A program made the position numbers and the translations under genes. The notes beneath the pieces are model-generated. The model saw nothing but the letters and a program-made list of their open reading frames with translations, was not told the DNA's origin and did not search any database. A stretch of DNA of 64,000 nucleotides from Saccharum officinarum (taxonomy: Eukaryota; Streptophyta; Magnoliopsida; Poales; Poaceae). The stretch covers positions 75,778,353 through 75,842,352 of the forward strand of contig CM036201.1 in the NCBI GenBank assembly GCA_020631735.1, in the 5' to 3' direction. Below, piece after piece: positions 11,941-24,188 of this stretch (position 1 is its first letter; each line of letters starts with the position of its first letter).

Positions 11941-12275
11941 CTGAAGTCACGTTATGCCATAGCCTTGGAGGATAATTCCAGTATCTAGGAGGGAATATTA
12001 CGCGTTTGATTCCAGGACCGTTCGCCAGAAAGAAATAATAAGCAAGATGATGAGGTACCAAAGTGAAAGAAGTAATCCATCTCAGCAGCATCTCCTTTGT
12101 CTCTGTGCCTCTCTCCTCCCTCTGCTTCCCACGCCTTGCCACCTTCTCGACGCGCGACGCGCGCGCCTTGCACGCCGCCTTCTCTCCGCGCGCGCGTGTG
12201 CAACTGCGAGGCTCCGATCCACGCCGAGCTCGAAGACCTAGGCCCTGCAACCCGCGCCGGCGCCGCCAGCCCGCC

Positions 12276-15200
12276 ATGGTGATCTCGGTGGCCACTCCCC
12301 GGCGCTCCACCTCCATACGCGACGCCGTGCTGGGCAGCGTGCTCGGCGGCGGCGGGCGCCAGCTGTACCAGCCCCTCCGCTGCGCTTTCTACGACGGCGC
12401 GGCCGGGGGCGGTGGCGGTGGATTGCCCGGGGACGGCCTGGCCGCCGCGCTCTCCGAGGAGCCCGCCCGCGTCTCCGCCGGCGGCGGCAAGCAGAAGCAG
12501 GCGGCGAGGAACGTGCTGATCCTGATGAGCGACACCGGCGGCGGACACCGCGCCTCGGCCGAGGCCCTGCGCGACGCCTTCCGCATCGAGTTCGGCGACG
12601 CCTACAAGGTTCGTCGTCGTCTCTGCCAGCCCAATGCTCCTAGTCCTTACGAACTCTTTTGAATTCTTTCTTCGAGAAGGATCGACGATCGAGCTCCAAA
12701 TTCTTCAGCGAACATTTTGGGGTTTTCCCCTAACAAAACAAATAATGGATGGATGGAATATGAAGTCGATAGATTAGTTTGCTGGTTGGGTTGCTTGGCG
12801 CAGGTGTTCGTGACGGATTTGGGGAAGGAGTACGGCGGGTGGCCGCTGAACGACATGGAGCGGTCGTACAAGTTCATGATCCGACACGTGAGGCTCTGGA
12901 AGGTGGCGTTCCACGGCACGTCCCCGCGATGGGTGCACGGCATGTACCTCGCTGCGCTTGCCTACTACTACGCCAAGTACGCTCAATTCCACAGCTGCAG
13001 CATTGCATGCATTGCCTGATCATACTAACTTTGAGCATCATTGTTGCTGTTGCTGCATCTGCTGATCTTCTTGTTTAGTTTAATTTTCTCACTGATCTAA
13101 TTCATCCTTGATTCTTGAGCTGTATATGTATACATGTTCTGAATTATTGTTAATTTGTTACGCAATGCAAATGGATGCAGCGAGGTGGTGGCTGGGATCA
13201 TGAAGTACGAGCCGGACATCATCATCAGCGTGCACCCGCTGATGCAGCACATCCCGCTGTGGGTGCTCAAGTGGCAGAGCCTACACCCCAAGGTGCCCTT
13301 CGTCACCGTCATCACCGACCTCAACACCTGCCACCCGACATGGTTTGCATGCTAACCACTAACCACCACCTTGCTTGCCTGCTTGCTTCTCCTCGCCTTG
13401 TTGGGAGTTTCTAGCTAGCTAGTCTTGCTGACATGAATACCATACTCGGCTGGTTCAGGTTCCACCACGGCGTGACAAGGTGCTACTGCCCGTCTGCCGA
13501 GGTGGCAAACAGGGCCCTGCTCCGGGGTCTCGGCCCGTCCCAGGTCCGCGTCTTCGGGCTGCCCATCCGGCCCTCCTTCTGCCGTGCCGTGCTCGATAAG
13601 GTCCGCTGAGCTTTCTGAATTCTGATCGAGCTGCATTGCATGGCTTACCTTACCTCTGCTGGCTTGCTTGCATGGTTCATAGGATGAGGTGAGGAAAGAG
13701 CTTGGACTGGACCCTCAGCTGCCGGCTGTTCTACTGATGGGAGGCGGCGAGGGGATGGGTTCGGTGGAGCAGACCGCGAGGGCTCTCGGCGAGGAGCTCT
13801 ACGACCACCGGAGACGGCGCCGGGTGGGGCAGGTCGTTGTCATATGCGGCAGGAACCAGGCGCTGCGGTCCACCCTGCAGTCCCTCAGATGGAAGGTCCC
13901 TGTCAAGGTAGGTACCATGCATGTGTGCATGAGTATGAATATGCCGTATCTAAGGGGGTGTTTGGTTGGAGGGGTTAAAGTTTAACGAACACTGTAGCAC
14001 TTTCTGTTTTATTTGACAAAAAGTTTTCAATCTTGGACTAATTAGGCTTAATAGATTCGTCTCGTAAATTACTCCTAATCTGTATCGACATGCATGCAAT
14101 TAGTCTACATTTAGTACTCCATGCATTTGAGGGAACATATTGATGTGATAGGAGTTAAACTTTAACAAAACCAAACCAAACGGGGCCTAAGCATGAGGAT
14201 GCCTTGTTTAGATGCGCATTTCAGATGGGTACCTCTGCATTTACACGGTTTGGATGGAATTGGAACTGCTGGTTGTGGTTGACTGACATCTCAAGCTCTT
14301 ATTGTCTTCATTCATCAGATCAGAGGGTTCGAAACACAGATGGAGAAGTGGATGTCCGCCTGCGACTGCATCATCACAAAAGTTTGTCCTTTGCCTGTGA
14401 TGCTTTAAGCTATCTGAATGATGCACTGTTACTCTTTAGCAATTAGCTCTGAATAATGCATGCTTTTCTGGCATTTGCGTTGCAGGCTGGTCCTGGTACA
14501 ATTGCAGAGGCACTTATAAGAGGACTTCCTATTATCCTGAACGACTTCATCCCTGGACAGGTCAGTGCCTCTGTCTGCTGTTTCAGTATATATCGTGGAA
14601 TTTTCAGCCATCCTCTACTACTCCATCAAGCAGCAGTATCACTAATTTGGTTTACTGAAATTACTCCTAAGCTAGGTGGGCTGACTAGTTCTACAGTATG
14701 TAGGTCACTTGAGAGTGACAGCTGTTTCTGTTTTTTTTTGTTGCCTAATAATGTTTTCTTTTACCTTGCCCAAAACTGTTCACTCACTATAAGCCCATAG
14801 CACAGTAAATTTGTTCCTTTTATGGTGTATAAGCAGTGGCGGATGCAGGATGGGGGACAAGGGGGGGCTAAAACAATGGACATGTCGATTTGCATGAAGA
14901 TTTAAGGGTAATTTAACGTTTTACTACAGTATTTTTAGTGCTAATTATGGGGGCTAGGGGGGCTTTAGCCCCCCTAGCCCCCCATGTAGATCCGCCCCTG
15001 TGTATAAGCATTGCAAATCAACAACTTTTGCTCTTATCACGCAGGAAGTTGGAAACGTGCCTTATGTCGTGGACAACGGTGCCGGTGTGTTCTCCAAGGA
15101 CCCAAGGGAGGCTGCAAGACAGGTTGCCCGCTGGTTCAACACAGATGAGGATGAGCTCAAGAGATACTCACGTAACGCGCTGAAGATAGCACAACCCGAA

Positions 15201-15305
15201 GCCGTGTTTCACATCGTCAAGGACATCCACAAGCTCCAGCAACAACCACCTGCGGTTACCCGGATCCCCTACTCGTTGACCTCATCGCTTCCGTACCATA
15301 TATGA
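12276..15305 (+). CDS. Monogalactosyldiacylglycerol synthase (GT28), complete
   Basis: Eight exons: 12276-12608, 12804-12976, 13181-13342, 13459-13600, 13683-13907, 14319-14381, 14486-14560 and 15045-15305. They encode 477 aa with all introns GT-AG. The enzyme moves galactose from UDP-galactose to diacylglycerol to make MGDG, the main plastid membrane lipid. Family motifs are the N-terminal GT28 loop [15 protein letters not shown] (about residues 84-98), [33 protein letters not shown] and [10 protein letters not shown]. The UDP-sugar site [15 protein letters not shown] starts at about residue 367. The N-terminal extension before the first motif is short and glycine-rich. That resembles type-B (MGD2/MGD3-like) enzymes of the outer envelope rather than the long transit peptide of type A. 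This subclass call is an inference. Introns 5 and 7 carry MITEs. No frame damage was seen. Confidence 0.95.
13954..14187. mobile_element. Tourist-like MITE in MGDG synthase intron 5
   Basis: Starts gggggtgtttggttggagg and ends ccaaaccaaacggggcc, with matching TAA duplications at 13951-13953 and 14188-14190. The 234-bp length, TAA target and internal gttaaagttta / taaactttaac arms fit a PIF/Harbinger MITE. Confidence 0.85.
14837..15000. mobile_element. Small TIR element with strong G/C hairpin in intron 7
   Basis: Ends cagtggcggatgcagg and tagatccgcccctg are imperfect inverted repeats typical of a common grass MITE. Inside, 14949-14963 and 14968-14982 form a perfect 15-bp stem around a ttta loop, so a transcript would fold strongly. 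It lies 45 bp before exon 8. A partial relative is at 42620-42667. Confidence 0.7.
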
Positions 15306-15366
15306 ATTCAAGAGTACTGTTACAGTTACATATTCTGCCATAGTGGATGTTATGCCTTGGAACTAG

Positions 15367-15806
15367 ACTACCCGCACTTATGGACCTCTATATTCATCCT
15401 CTATACGTCCTAGTCAGCAAGATTCTCTCCTCTATACTCAATTCTCCCGTACCCATCCATCTTCTATATCATCCTTTATCCACTCTATCCATTATGGGAC
15501 CCACTTGTCACTTTTATCTAAATATATTCATGTGTGATCTAGTTTTGAAGGATTTATTGAGACGAATTTAATGGTGAAATCGAAATTTAATTTGGATTTT
15601 TGATTTGTGAGTTATAGTATTTTTTCCCTTTGTTTAGCTAGTGGGGCCCACCACTATAGAGTATAGAGTAAGCACAGTACCACTCTAAATATAGAGTGAG
15701 AGAAAGGATAGAGTATCGTTTTAGAGTACCCAGTGCAGCAGTTTTTACTCTATATTCATACTCTAAAGCTTTAGAGTATCGTTTTAGAGTACCCACTGCG
15801 GGTAGT
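15367..15806. mobile_element. MITE-like element with actacccgca ends, 3' of MGDG synthase
   Basis: Inverted termini actacccgca and tgcgggtagt bound about 440 bp of AT-rich sequence. The sequence includes a repeated motif (tttagagta) near the right end. It starts about 60 bp after the stop codon, so it may contribute the 3' UTR or polyadenylation region. A target duplication is not clear. Confidence 0.6.
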
Positions 15807-15958
15807 GTTATATGCCTAACCTACAGAAGAACCTGTATGTATATAAGATTGGCATTATTCCTTAGCCTTGGAAGTCGCTCTCAATTCTGTTCACACATGT
15901 GAACTCAATAGGAATTGAAGTTATTGTGCTACCTGAACCTTATAATCTGCTGACCTAA

Positions 15959-16333
15959 GGGCCTGTTTAGTTCCCAAAAATTTGCAAAAATTTTCAAGAT
16001 TTTTCATCACATCGAATTTTTAGACGCATGCATGAAGCATTAAATATAAATAAAAAATAAAACTAATTACATAGGCCATGTTCATCTGGCTTATAATCCG
16101 TCTTATTCAGCTTATTTTTTTCAGCCGGAACAATATTTTTCTCTCACAAAAAATCAGCCAACAGTGTTTTTCAGCCGGCTTATAATTCCAGCTGAACGGC
16201 TCCATAGTTTAGACAAATTTCACGAGACGAATCTTTTAAGCCTAATTAGACCACGATTGGACACTAATTGTTAAATAACAACGAAAGTGCTATAATATCA
16301 TTTTCCAAAAAAATTCGTGAACTAAACAGGGCC
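15959..16333. mobile_element. Tourist-like MITE, host of a nested MITE
   Basis: Begins gggcctgtttagttc and ends gaactaaacagggcc, a perfect 15-bp inverted repeat. The flanks are taa (15956-15958) and tta (16334-16336). Typical internal motifs (cacgagacgaat, aagcctaatta) are present. The body is interrupted by a second MITE at 16074-16202. Confidence 0.85.
16074..16202. mobile_element. Nested MITE inside 15959-16333
   Basis: A 129-bp unit starts ggccatgttcatctggctta and ends taattccagctgaacggctc. It is flanked by cata on both sides (16070-16073 and 16203-16206). Removing it restores the continuous host MITE sequence. Confidence 0.75.
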
Positions 16334-16704
16334 TTAGGATAGAAATTCCTAGAGGGCACATGTGGCCTATAGCGATACATGAGTAATCTTTGTGTATGTC
16401 CCATATAGAACTATCAACTAGCTATATAGCTAACTTGATCCTTTATGTCGGTTCTTGTCATGTAGTATTGGGTGATGGGGATGTGATGTGCAATGTATGT
16501 CTCGCTACTGAATATTATTTGAAAAGAAGTTACATATTGTGACTAAGAATGTTATATTTGTATCATTTATCAAGCTTGATATTCCAATTCTAGAGTTTGA
16601 GTTTCTGGTTGCTTTCTACTTTCCATGCAAGTAAAGAAGATGCATGCATTTTTTAGATAATGGATAGACATCAAGAGGAATCGGACAAACTTATTATAAA
16701 CTTA

Positions 16705-16928
16705 GGGTGTATTTGGTTTGAAGAAGGAGGTGATCCATCATCTTCTCACTCTTCACTTTTTGTATTTGGTTTGTGGAATGTAACGAATTATCCATCGCCA
16801 CCTCATTCCTCATAAGCTAATAATTAGTATATACATGAGGAATGGGTTGATTTCACCAAAATTCATGGGATGAACTCATGATGCATCACCTCATGAAGCA
16901 TGGGGTGAATCCACAAACCAAACACACC
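16705..16928. mobile_element. MITE-like element
   Basis: Termini gggtgtatttggttt and caaaccaaacacacc are inverted repeats bounding about 224 bp. No coding sequence is present. The target duplication was not resolved. Confidence 0.65.
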
Positions 16929-17477
16929 ATGGCACCACAACTCAACCAAAGAAGTTTTAAAAGTTCAAGATAGAACCCAATTCTGAATCTCGAAGGCCAT
17001 CCATAGGAAGCAAAGAGCCTCACTGCTTGTCGATCCTTACACTGTTCCAATTGAGCCCAAAATCTAAGCTAATGAGTTCCCTGGTTGCAAAAGAGATTTG
17101 GATCGACATTTGTGAAAAGTGTTCTCATTCCTTGTAATCTCAATTAACCAACAGTAAAAAGGATCATAATATTTTATCTCTCCAAGAATACCAAACATCA
17201 AATAAGTTTAAGACATTTCAAGGTGGGTTAGTTCTTTGCAAGGAAGGGGATGAATTTCAATGAGTTAGATCTTGTTGAAAGTTTCATATGAAGTCATTTA
17301 CAAAATGTTGGATTTTAATTACGCTTGGCCCAATTTATTCAATTAAAATCAAATAAACTCTAAGACTTATATTAAATGCTAGGTGCATTAACATTTTAAT
17401 CATGTATGTGATTTTGACTAACATTTTAACCACTTATGCGATTTTGACTAAATGTTGACTCAATTTAAATAGGTGAC

Positions 17478-20400
17478 CTCTCTCTCGTGTCATCTCTCTT
17501 GGGAAGCTCGGCCGTTGTTGCCGTGGCTCTTTGCCAGCGGCGGCCGCAGCGGCGGCGACCAGCGGGTGGCACCCAAAAAGGCTCGCCCCTGCGTGCTCCT
17601 TCTCCACCAGTTTGTCTCTCCATTTTCAAATCTCTCTCTCAAAATCTTTCGATTTGGTCATGCTTTGGCCAGATCCTAGCTTCTGGTGGCCAGATCCATG
17701 AGTGTGGGGAGCGGATCTCTAGAGGTAGAGGGTGGCTTGGCAGCTTTGCGGCTCCCAGCCGACTCAGGCTTGTGCTGTTGTGGCAGCGACAACTGTGCTC
17801 GTGTTCTCCGAGCAGGCATTGGTAGAGCTCGTGGAGTGGGAGAGGTAGCCTACCCCACGGCTGCGCGAGAGTGCACTTCCTCTCAAGCACGCGGGCACGG
17901 GAGGAGCTCCTGGCAGCCAGTGACGAAGTCGGCGCGGCCGCCATGACCAAGCTCTAGGCACTGGCTTCGCTCCTGTGGCGGTGCTACACACGCACCCGCC
18001 CGCGCGGCCCGAATCTGGCGGACGACGGCCGCATGGGAGCGCTGGTGGTGGCAGGCGGCCGGGCGACCTAGGCCGCCGTGGCGGACTGGTCCGCCCGTGA
18101 GGTGTGGCGTGCGGCTCTATGGCCATGCAACCCCGACCCCAGCGGCAGCAGCGTGCGAATCTGGCCATCCGCATCCCGTAGCTGCGGTCCGCATCCCGTG
18201 ACCGGCAGTTGCCTGGGTCTAGGCAACCGGAGGTCGGAGTTTGGCGGCCAGCTCTATCCTTTGGGCGCTGGCAGCAAGACCACGGGTGCATGCGTCCCTA
18301 GCCACTGCTGCTGGAGCTACTGCTCTGACACTGTGCTAGGACAGGCGGCGACGACGCGGTAGGAAACCGGGCGGGTGCACGGCCAGTGTCGTAACGGGTG
18401 GCGTTAGGAGCATGTCGTGTTTGGGCGCGTTCGTGACACCAACGACGAACGCTGCCGACCTAGCCGGGGCCCGTGGGTGCGCGGGCAGCACCTTCTGGGA
18501 TGAAAATCCTTCTTGAGTGCTCTTACAATGACGATGGCTTTTTCGGATGTTAGTCCCTGTGGCAGAACCGCCTAATCTAATGCCTTCACAAGAGTACTTG
18601 TCTTCCATTAGACATTAAGTACCCAAGAGAGTGCACTAAATTCTGCGATTCCATCGAGCACACCCGAGGGAGAACTCGAAAATCCACATTTTTACCTCAG
18701 GATCATAAATGAGAGATAAAGCTTACAACAGCTTTATTAGTTCTTACGTCACTTTTAGTACAACATCAGGGTAATTCATTATTTAATTATAACAGCGGAA
18801 AATAAAATGTTATCAGAGTTCAGCGGAAATAAAACCATTTAATGATGAGTTAAATATTATCATGATGGACATTTATATATAGGAAGTGATAACAAGTGGT
18901 AATCTTTCCCTTGTAAAATATTTTTGGTGAGAGTTATAAATCAACTCTACATTCGCAACGTAAAGTAAATCCTCACTGAGCCCACCAGGAGGTTTCCACA
19001 CACAAATGTCATCTTCAAGAACACCTGTCACCTGCAACAGGGTAGAACAAACCCTGAGTACTCAATTGTACTCCGCAAGACTTACCCGTCAGAAGAAAAG
19101 AAAAGACTCCAAGGATATACAAGGCTATCTGGCTTGTGGGTTATTGCAACTACAGGAAGCATTACTAAAGGTGCATCCTTATATTTAATTTTTTATTAGC
19201 AGTCCTCGGCAGTTCATTAACCAACCATTCTAGGTAAGCACTTGTTCTACTGTTAAGCAAAGGTTGAGCCATCAGAACTATTTTTTCCATCTTTCGTCTT
19301 TCATCTTTCATTTCTTACTACAGTGCCAGATCGTAGTCAAGCCGTACCATCACGTAGAAACGGTGATTCATGAATCAATATGCCCAGCCGGGTACCCCGA
19401 AAAATATACGCCTCGCTCGCACCCTAGGCACGAGCGAGACCAACCCGTTTCACTCCTATCACGGGTTCCAGGTCCCCGTCCAAACTTGGACTCCAAGCCC
19501 CCACACTTGAGGCCCGGCCTCAAAGTGGTGCTTAGACCTCCACCTATCCCCGCCTCCAATCAGTCGGTCCGGAAAGAGCCGGAGCCCATGACAAGAGAGT
19601 AACAAGTCTTCTTAGCCCCCATCCGCTAGTATATGCTCGGGATAAGGAGATCTGTGACTTGACCAGGGTCCAATGCAACGGATGGTCCTTAATCGACACA
19701 GACGGGACAAATGCAACCAGAACCTCGCTCAGATTGCTCAACCAAGTCCATATCTAATTCCAAGTATAGTCCCGCCCGGTCTCCAATTATTATCCATCTA
19801 TAATCTATGTGATAGTAACATGATAATAGTAACAATAATATATTTCCTATCTCTCGCGAGTGACAGGCAATCACTCGACTTCTACTGGAGTCCTGTAGCA
19901 TAGCAATCTACACGATCCTGACATACTAGTAAGACTCATGGGATCAGGATATATATATGCAAGTGGATTTCATTCAACTCCTTAAAACTTAATGCACAAG
20001 CATAAATAAAGTACAGCATGATAGAGGTTATGCATTGGGGCTTGCCTGGGTAAAATATAACTAAATGTTAGTATGCCATCTTCGAGCATGTTCACCAAGG
20101 CACCATCTTTTAGGTTAACACCAAGTCCTCCGGTTGATCCATCATCGTTCCTATTATGAGATTTGCGGATGTAACGCAAAGACGTAAATAGACACGCTAA
20201 TTGGAATGATGAGAACATGGTACGCTTTGCAAGCTAACGAGCTACTTAACGTACTAGGCTACTCACCCATGTTATCGAACAAGACAATATTTTCCCAACA
20301 AGCATTTTAGTTACACGAACCCAAAGTGTTGCTTTATTCCTTTTAAATATTTGAACTAGGGATCATTAGCTATTCTAACAACTAATTATTTTAGAGCTAA

Positions 20401-23400
20401 AAAATTACAGTGGACACCTAGTAATACTAGAAGCTTACTATCAAATTTCTAGGATTAATACTATCACTGATTATTTATAACAATTCTTACAAGTTCATGT
20501 TTGATAATATTAAACGTCTCGAAGTAATTAAAGCAAAACTAAAAATAGTATAACACTACGCGAACCAACTACACCTTTAGATAGATCATGATTTTAGGAA
20601 ACTAATAAAATTAGTTTCGCGATTTTTGGACTTCTACACAATTCTATTTTGAATTTACAAGTTATAGCTAGTTTAGGGAAAAGAAAAACAATGAACTGCT
20701 GGAAAACAGAAAAGAACCGCGCACCCGACTTCGGCCCAGCGACCCAAGTCCGGCCCAAGCCGAGGCGCGGCCACGCGCGATGCAGCCAGCCCAGCAACGG
20801 CCCAGCTGGCCCGCCTCGCACGCGCATGCGCACAACTGCAAAAAAGCCCCTGGCCTTTGCACGAATCCAACCGCCATCTGTCCTACTATTTCCCTCTCTC
20901 ACTGACATTTGCGTGTATCCCCCCGAGTTTAACCCAATTCGAGCACACGCGCCCCTGGCGGCTCTACGCGCGGCGGCGTGGCGCCCGCTGGCACTTGGCA
21001 GCCTCGCCGGGCACCAAGGACCCCCGTTGGCCAATCTAAGGAATCGACCGCCATCCATGGCATGAACGCGGATGCACGATGGCAACTGGAAACCGGGCTA
21101 CACCCTAGCGCGAGCTGTGGCGGGGAGCCGCGGTTCACGGTGGCGGCGAGGCCGTTCCGACGAGTCTAGGCGGCCCGAGAGCGATAGAGATGGTGTGCGA
21201 GTATCCATGACTTACCATGATGCTAGCTGTGTCGCTGGTCGAGGCAAAGAAGCGCCGAGGTGGTTTGGCCACGCGCGTCCGCACCATGCGGCGACGCTCT
21301 GCGATGACACGGCCGTGTCACCGGCGGTAGGGTAGCGGCACGAGCTTGACTAAGGTGCGCAGAAGGAAGAGGGGTTCAAGGTGAGTCTACTGGTGCATTC
21401 AATTCGACTCGAGATGGTCGAAGGGAGCGCTGCCCTCGGTAATGGTGGGGTTCGGCTTTAAAAGCATGGTGGCAGGGCAAAGCTCCAAATTGGAGCTCGG
21501 CCGGGCACCAAACCAAGCGGGGTGAGGACGGTTGACAACGCACACACTGGCAAAGACGTGGACGTGAAGACTTGATTCGAGTTGGTCTCTCCTTGCCGTA
21601 AGCAATGGTGCGGCACCATCGACCACGGCGGCAGAGAAGAAAAAGGACAAATCAGACTCGACTTGCCCGGTCTTGACGTGGCGTGGAAGAGCGGCAGTGT
21701 GGCTAGGGAGACGTGCGCGCAGCAGGTCAGTGCGGTCAGGGCGAACGTGGGCGTGCGTCTCGGGCGGGCACGACATGTGCGGTCGCAGCGCCATGAATGG
21801 CGTGACGACGATGGCGTAAGGCAGCAGCGGCATTGGCCGGGCCAGTAGCGCCGCAGCGGTGCAGGACACAGACACGAGGCTAGCAGGCAGTGGCTGCAGC
21901 GCGGCTGCAGGGCAGAGAGCGGCCGAGCGCATGGCCAGGCTGAGGACGAGTCTGGCCGGCCCACACGCGGCAGAGCGCGCGCACACGGTGACCGCGCACA
22001 CTCCCGGCCGAACGACCGACAACATGCTATGCACGGATTTTAAAGCGCCAAGAAAACGTTTTTCCCAAACGCTAGAGTTGTAAAACCACGTTCTAGTGCC
22101 TAACCGGCACTAAGGGCGGCTCAAAGAAACAACAACTATCGCTAGAAGGTGACCAGAGAGGGAGATATAGAGGCGCCAACCTGAGCTCGCCAAGCTGAAC
22201 GCCAGAACGCAAACAGAGCGCCAATTCATGGTTCACCGCGTGTTCTAAGTAGTTTAGGGCAATTTTTATGAGAACCATGCTACACCCAACATGACTATAA
22301 CCTACGCCACGCTCAAGTGCTCACCTTGATGCAACTAACGGTACAAGAATATAAAGCTAGTGCTCAAGAACTTTAGCTAGAATTTTAATGCCAAAATGGT
22401 ATTGTCAGTTATCGTCTTGGACTTGGAAAATATAGAGTTGAGGCCTATTTGAATTTTAAATTCAACTTCTGAGCTCCCCAAAATACTAGCGAACAAAAAT
22501 TTATTTTCTAACACCAACATTGCATTTCCACCTACACAATTTGCACTTCCAGTTTTATTTAAGTACTATATTCATGTCATATTTTATTTTTGTTTATAGA
22601 AATTCGCTTATCATTTTATGCATGTTGAAATTTTAAAACCCGCAGAATTTGTTTTGTGAATCTCTTTTAGACCTTAATCGCGTGCTAACTAAGCTGGTAA
22701 CACCATTGGTGTTACAGTCCCCTTCCTGAAGGCGTCACTGGAGCGCTCAAGCTGCCCTGCCTCAAAAGCTCCTGCTCCACTAGTCAACTTCGGCTTCAAC
22801 TCATCATCTGCAGGTCTTGGGGCGAAAGCCCTTACGAGCCTGGTGCTTCGGTCATCGATGATGGCGTCCGTGGACTCATTTCCCTTCTTGAAGGCATCGA
22901 CACAAGCATGCCTGCCACCCGCCAAGCCCGGCATGACCTTGTGCTCTCTCTGGTTGTTCTCCCACCTGCCTCCTTGCTCATTGCTCCTTGCTCCCCTCTT
23001 GGGTGAGACTGGCCCTGGCTGTTAGCCGTTGCCGATGTTTCGACGAGTGTCCTCCTCTGGCGTCTCTGCTCCGTCGGCGCTCTCCTTGATGGTGCCAGAA
23101 AATCTTATGTCGGGTGGTGTTTCCACCGCTGCCACCATTCCCCTTCATGGTTTCCTCCTCAAGGATGGCGTTCAATGGTGGTACGTGGGCCCGGATGTGC
23201 CGTAGGTGTTATCATCAGCTTCAAGGGAGGTCGCCGTGTCTGGTGATCTTGGGCTTGTGTGTCCGTCACCACTCTTACTCCCCATTCCACTGTTGGTCCT
23301 CAGATAGAGGGCGGCAGCGGAGCGGCGTAGCTACGAGGAGTGGTGCAGGGCACAATGGTCACGGCGTAACCGGCGAGTATGTGTTGACGGTGGGGCAAAT

Positions 23401-23627
23401 CGATGATCGGTTGGCGTCCTTCGACTTGTGTTTAGGCTTTGAGTCCTTGTGTTGGTTCTTCTTGTTTGTTGTTGCTGTTGTAATCTCTCCCTCCCTCTTT
23501 GTACTTCTCTGGTCTTATTGTATCTGGATTGGCGTCATGTCCTTCCACATCCCGGCTTGCTCGGCATCTATGAAATGAAAATTCAGGTGGGGATAGTTCA
23601 TCCCCGGTGACCTTTCAAAAAAAATTC
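17478..23627 (+). mobile_element. Non-LTR retroposon with poly(A) tail, split by a solo LTR
   Basis: Identical 11-bp duplications aaataggtgac flank the unit (17467-17477 and 23628-23638). The right end has a short A-rich tail (aaaaaaaa near 23617) after a tail motif, ggtggggatagttcatcccc. This is the signature of target-primed reverse transcription. Without the solo LTR and its TSD (18553-22716) the element is about 1.98 kb. No reverse transcriptase or endonuclease is readable, so it is non-autonomous or decayed. Similar tail motifs occur in the short element ending near 31090. Confidence 0.75.
18558..22716 (-). mobile_element. Solo LTR, same Gypsy family, minus orientation
   Basis: A 4159-bp unit, read on the minus strand, begins TGTAACACCAATGG and ends GGCGGTTCTGCCACA. 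It has 5-bp duplications gtccc at 18553-18557 and 22717-22721. Landmarks such as the tggtccttaatcgacacag box (19682) and ggcaatcactcgacttct (19866) also occur in the LTRs at 44068-47315 and 53943-57854. A GC-rich block (about 20700-22030) matches the family layout. No gag/pol is inside. Confidence 0.88.
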
Positions 23628-24188
23628 AAATAGGTGACTTATGTGTGTACCTTTGTGAAGTGAAGGATGTGCCAAACGCACACGCGAATGAAGCCAAGTC
23701 ATGCACGGGCCCGTAGTGGGCTAGTTTTGCCACTTGGGGCCGATTGATGGTGCTATCATATGACTCGGGAAAGAGGAGGCAACATCCACCTTCTCTGTTG
23801 CTGCTGCTCCCGATCATTCCTGTTCTAACACTGGTTCGCACCGGAGTTGGATCAGTTATTTGAATTAGAACAACACCACACAACGCAAAATAAAAGAATC
23901 TCAGATGCATTAGTTATTTGAGCACATCCAGTGCAGTCTGCCAGGGGATCATACATAGAAGAAGCACTTGCAGCACGGTTTCTATCATCTAGAAAGCATG
24001 CATCAAAAAACTTTTCAGAAAAAGAAAGCCAGAAACAAACAAACTCTCACAATTCTGCTGTAGGCCTGGCATGTCAGTACTGCTAGTAGGCCTATTTGAG
24101 CACTAGCCCTCCTTCACAACCACCCCCACCGCAACACCACCAACATTTGCCTCTGCCACCCTCTACGAGCAGAGTGCACTTGTCCTAA

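Larger units (their letters stand above)
10245..12275. promoter_or_regulatory. Divergent spacer between PfkB-like and MGDG synthase genes
   Basis: This 2.03-kb region separates the start codons of two divergently transcribed genes, so it should hold both promoters and 5' UTRs. It contains a MITE (10774-11280) and a diverged direct repeat (11306-11430 and 11820-11940). Pyrimidine-rich sequence precedes the MGDG synthase ATG (12090-12270), as in a grass 5' UTR. I could not place a convincing TATA box for either gene. Confidence 0.5.

Noticed and set aside
20594..22034. Frames on both strands in the GC-rich part of the second solo LTR
   Set aside because: Located in LTR sequence, overlapping on both strands, with no domain.
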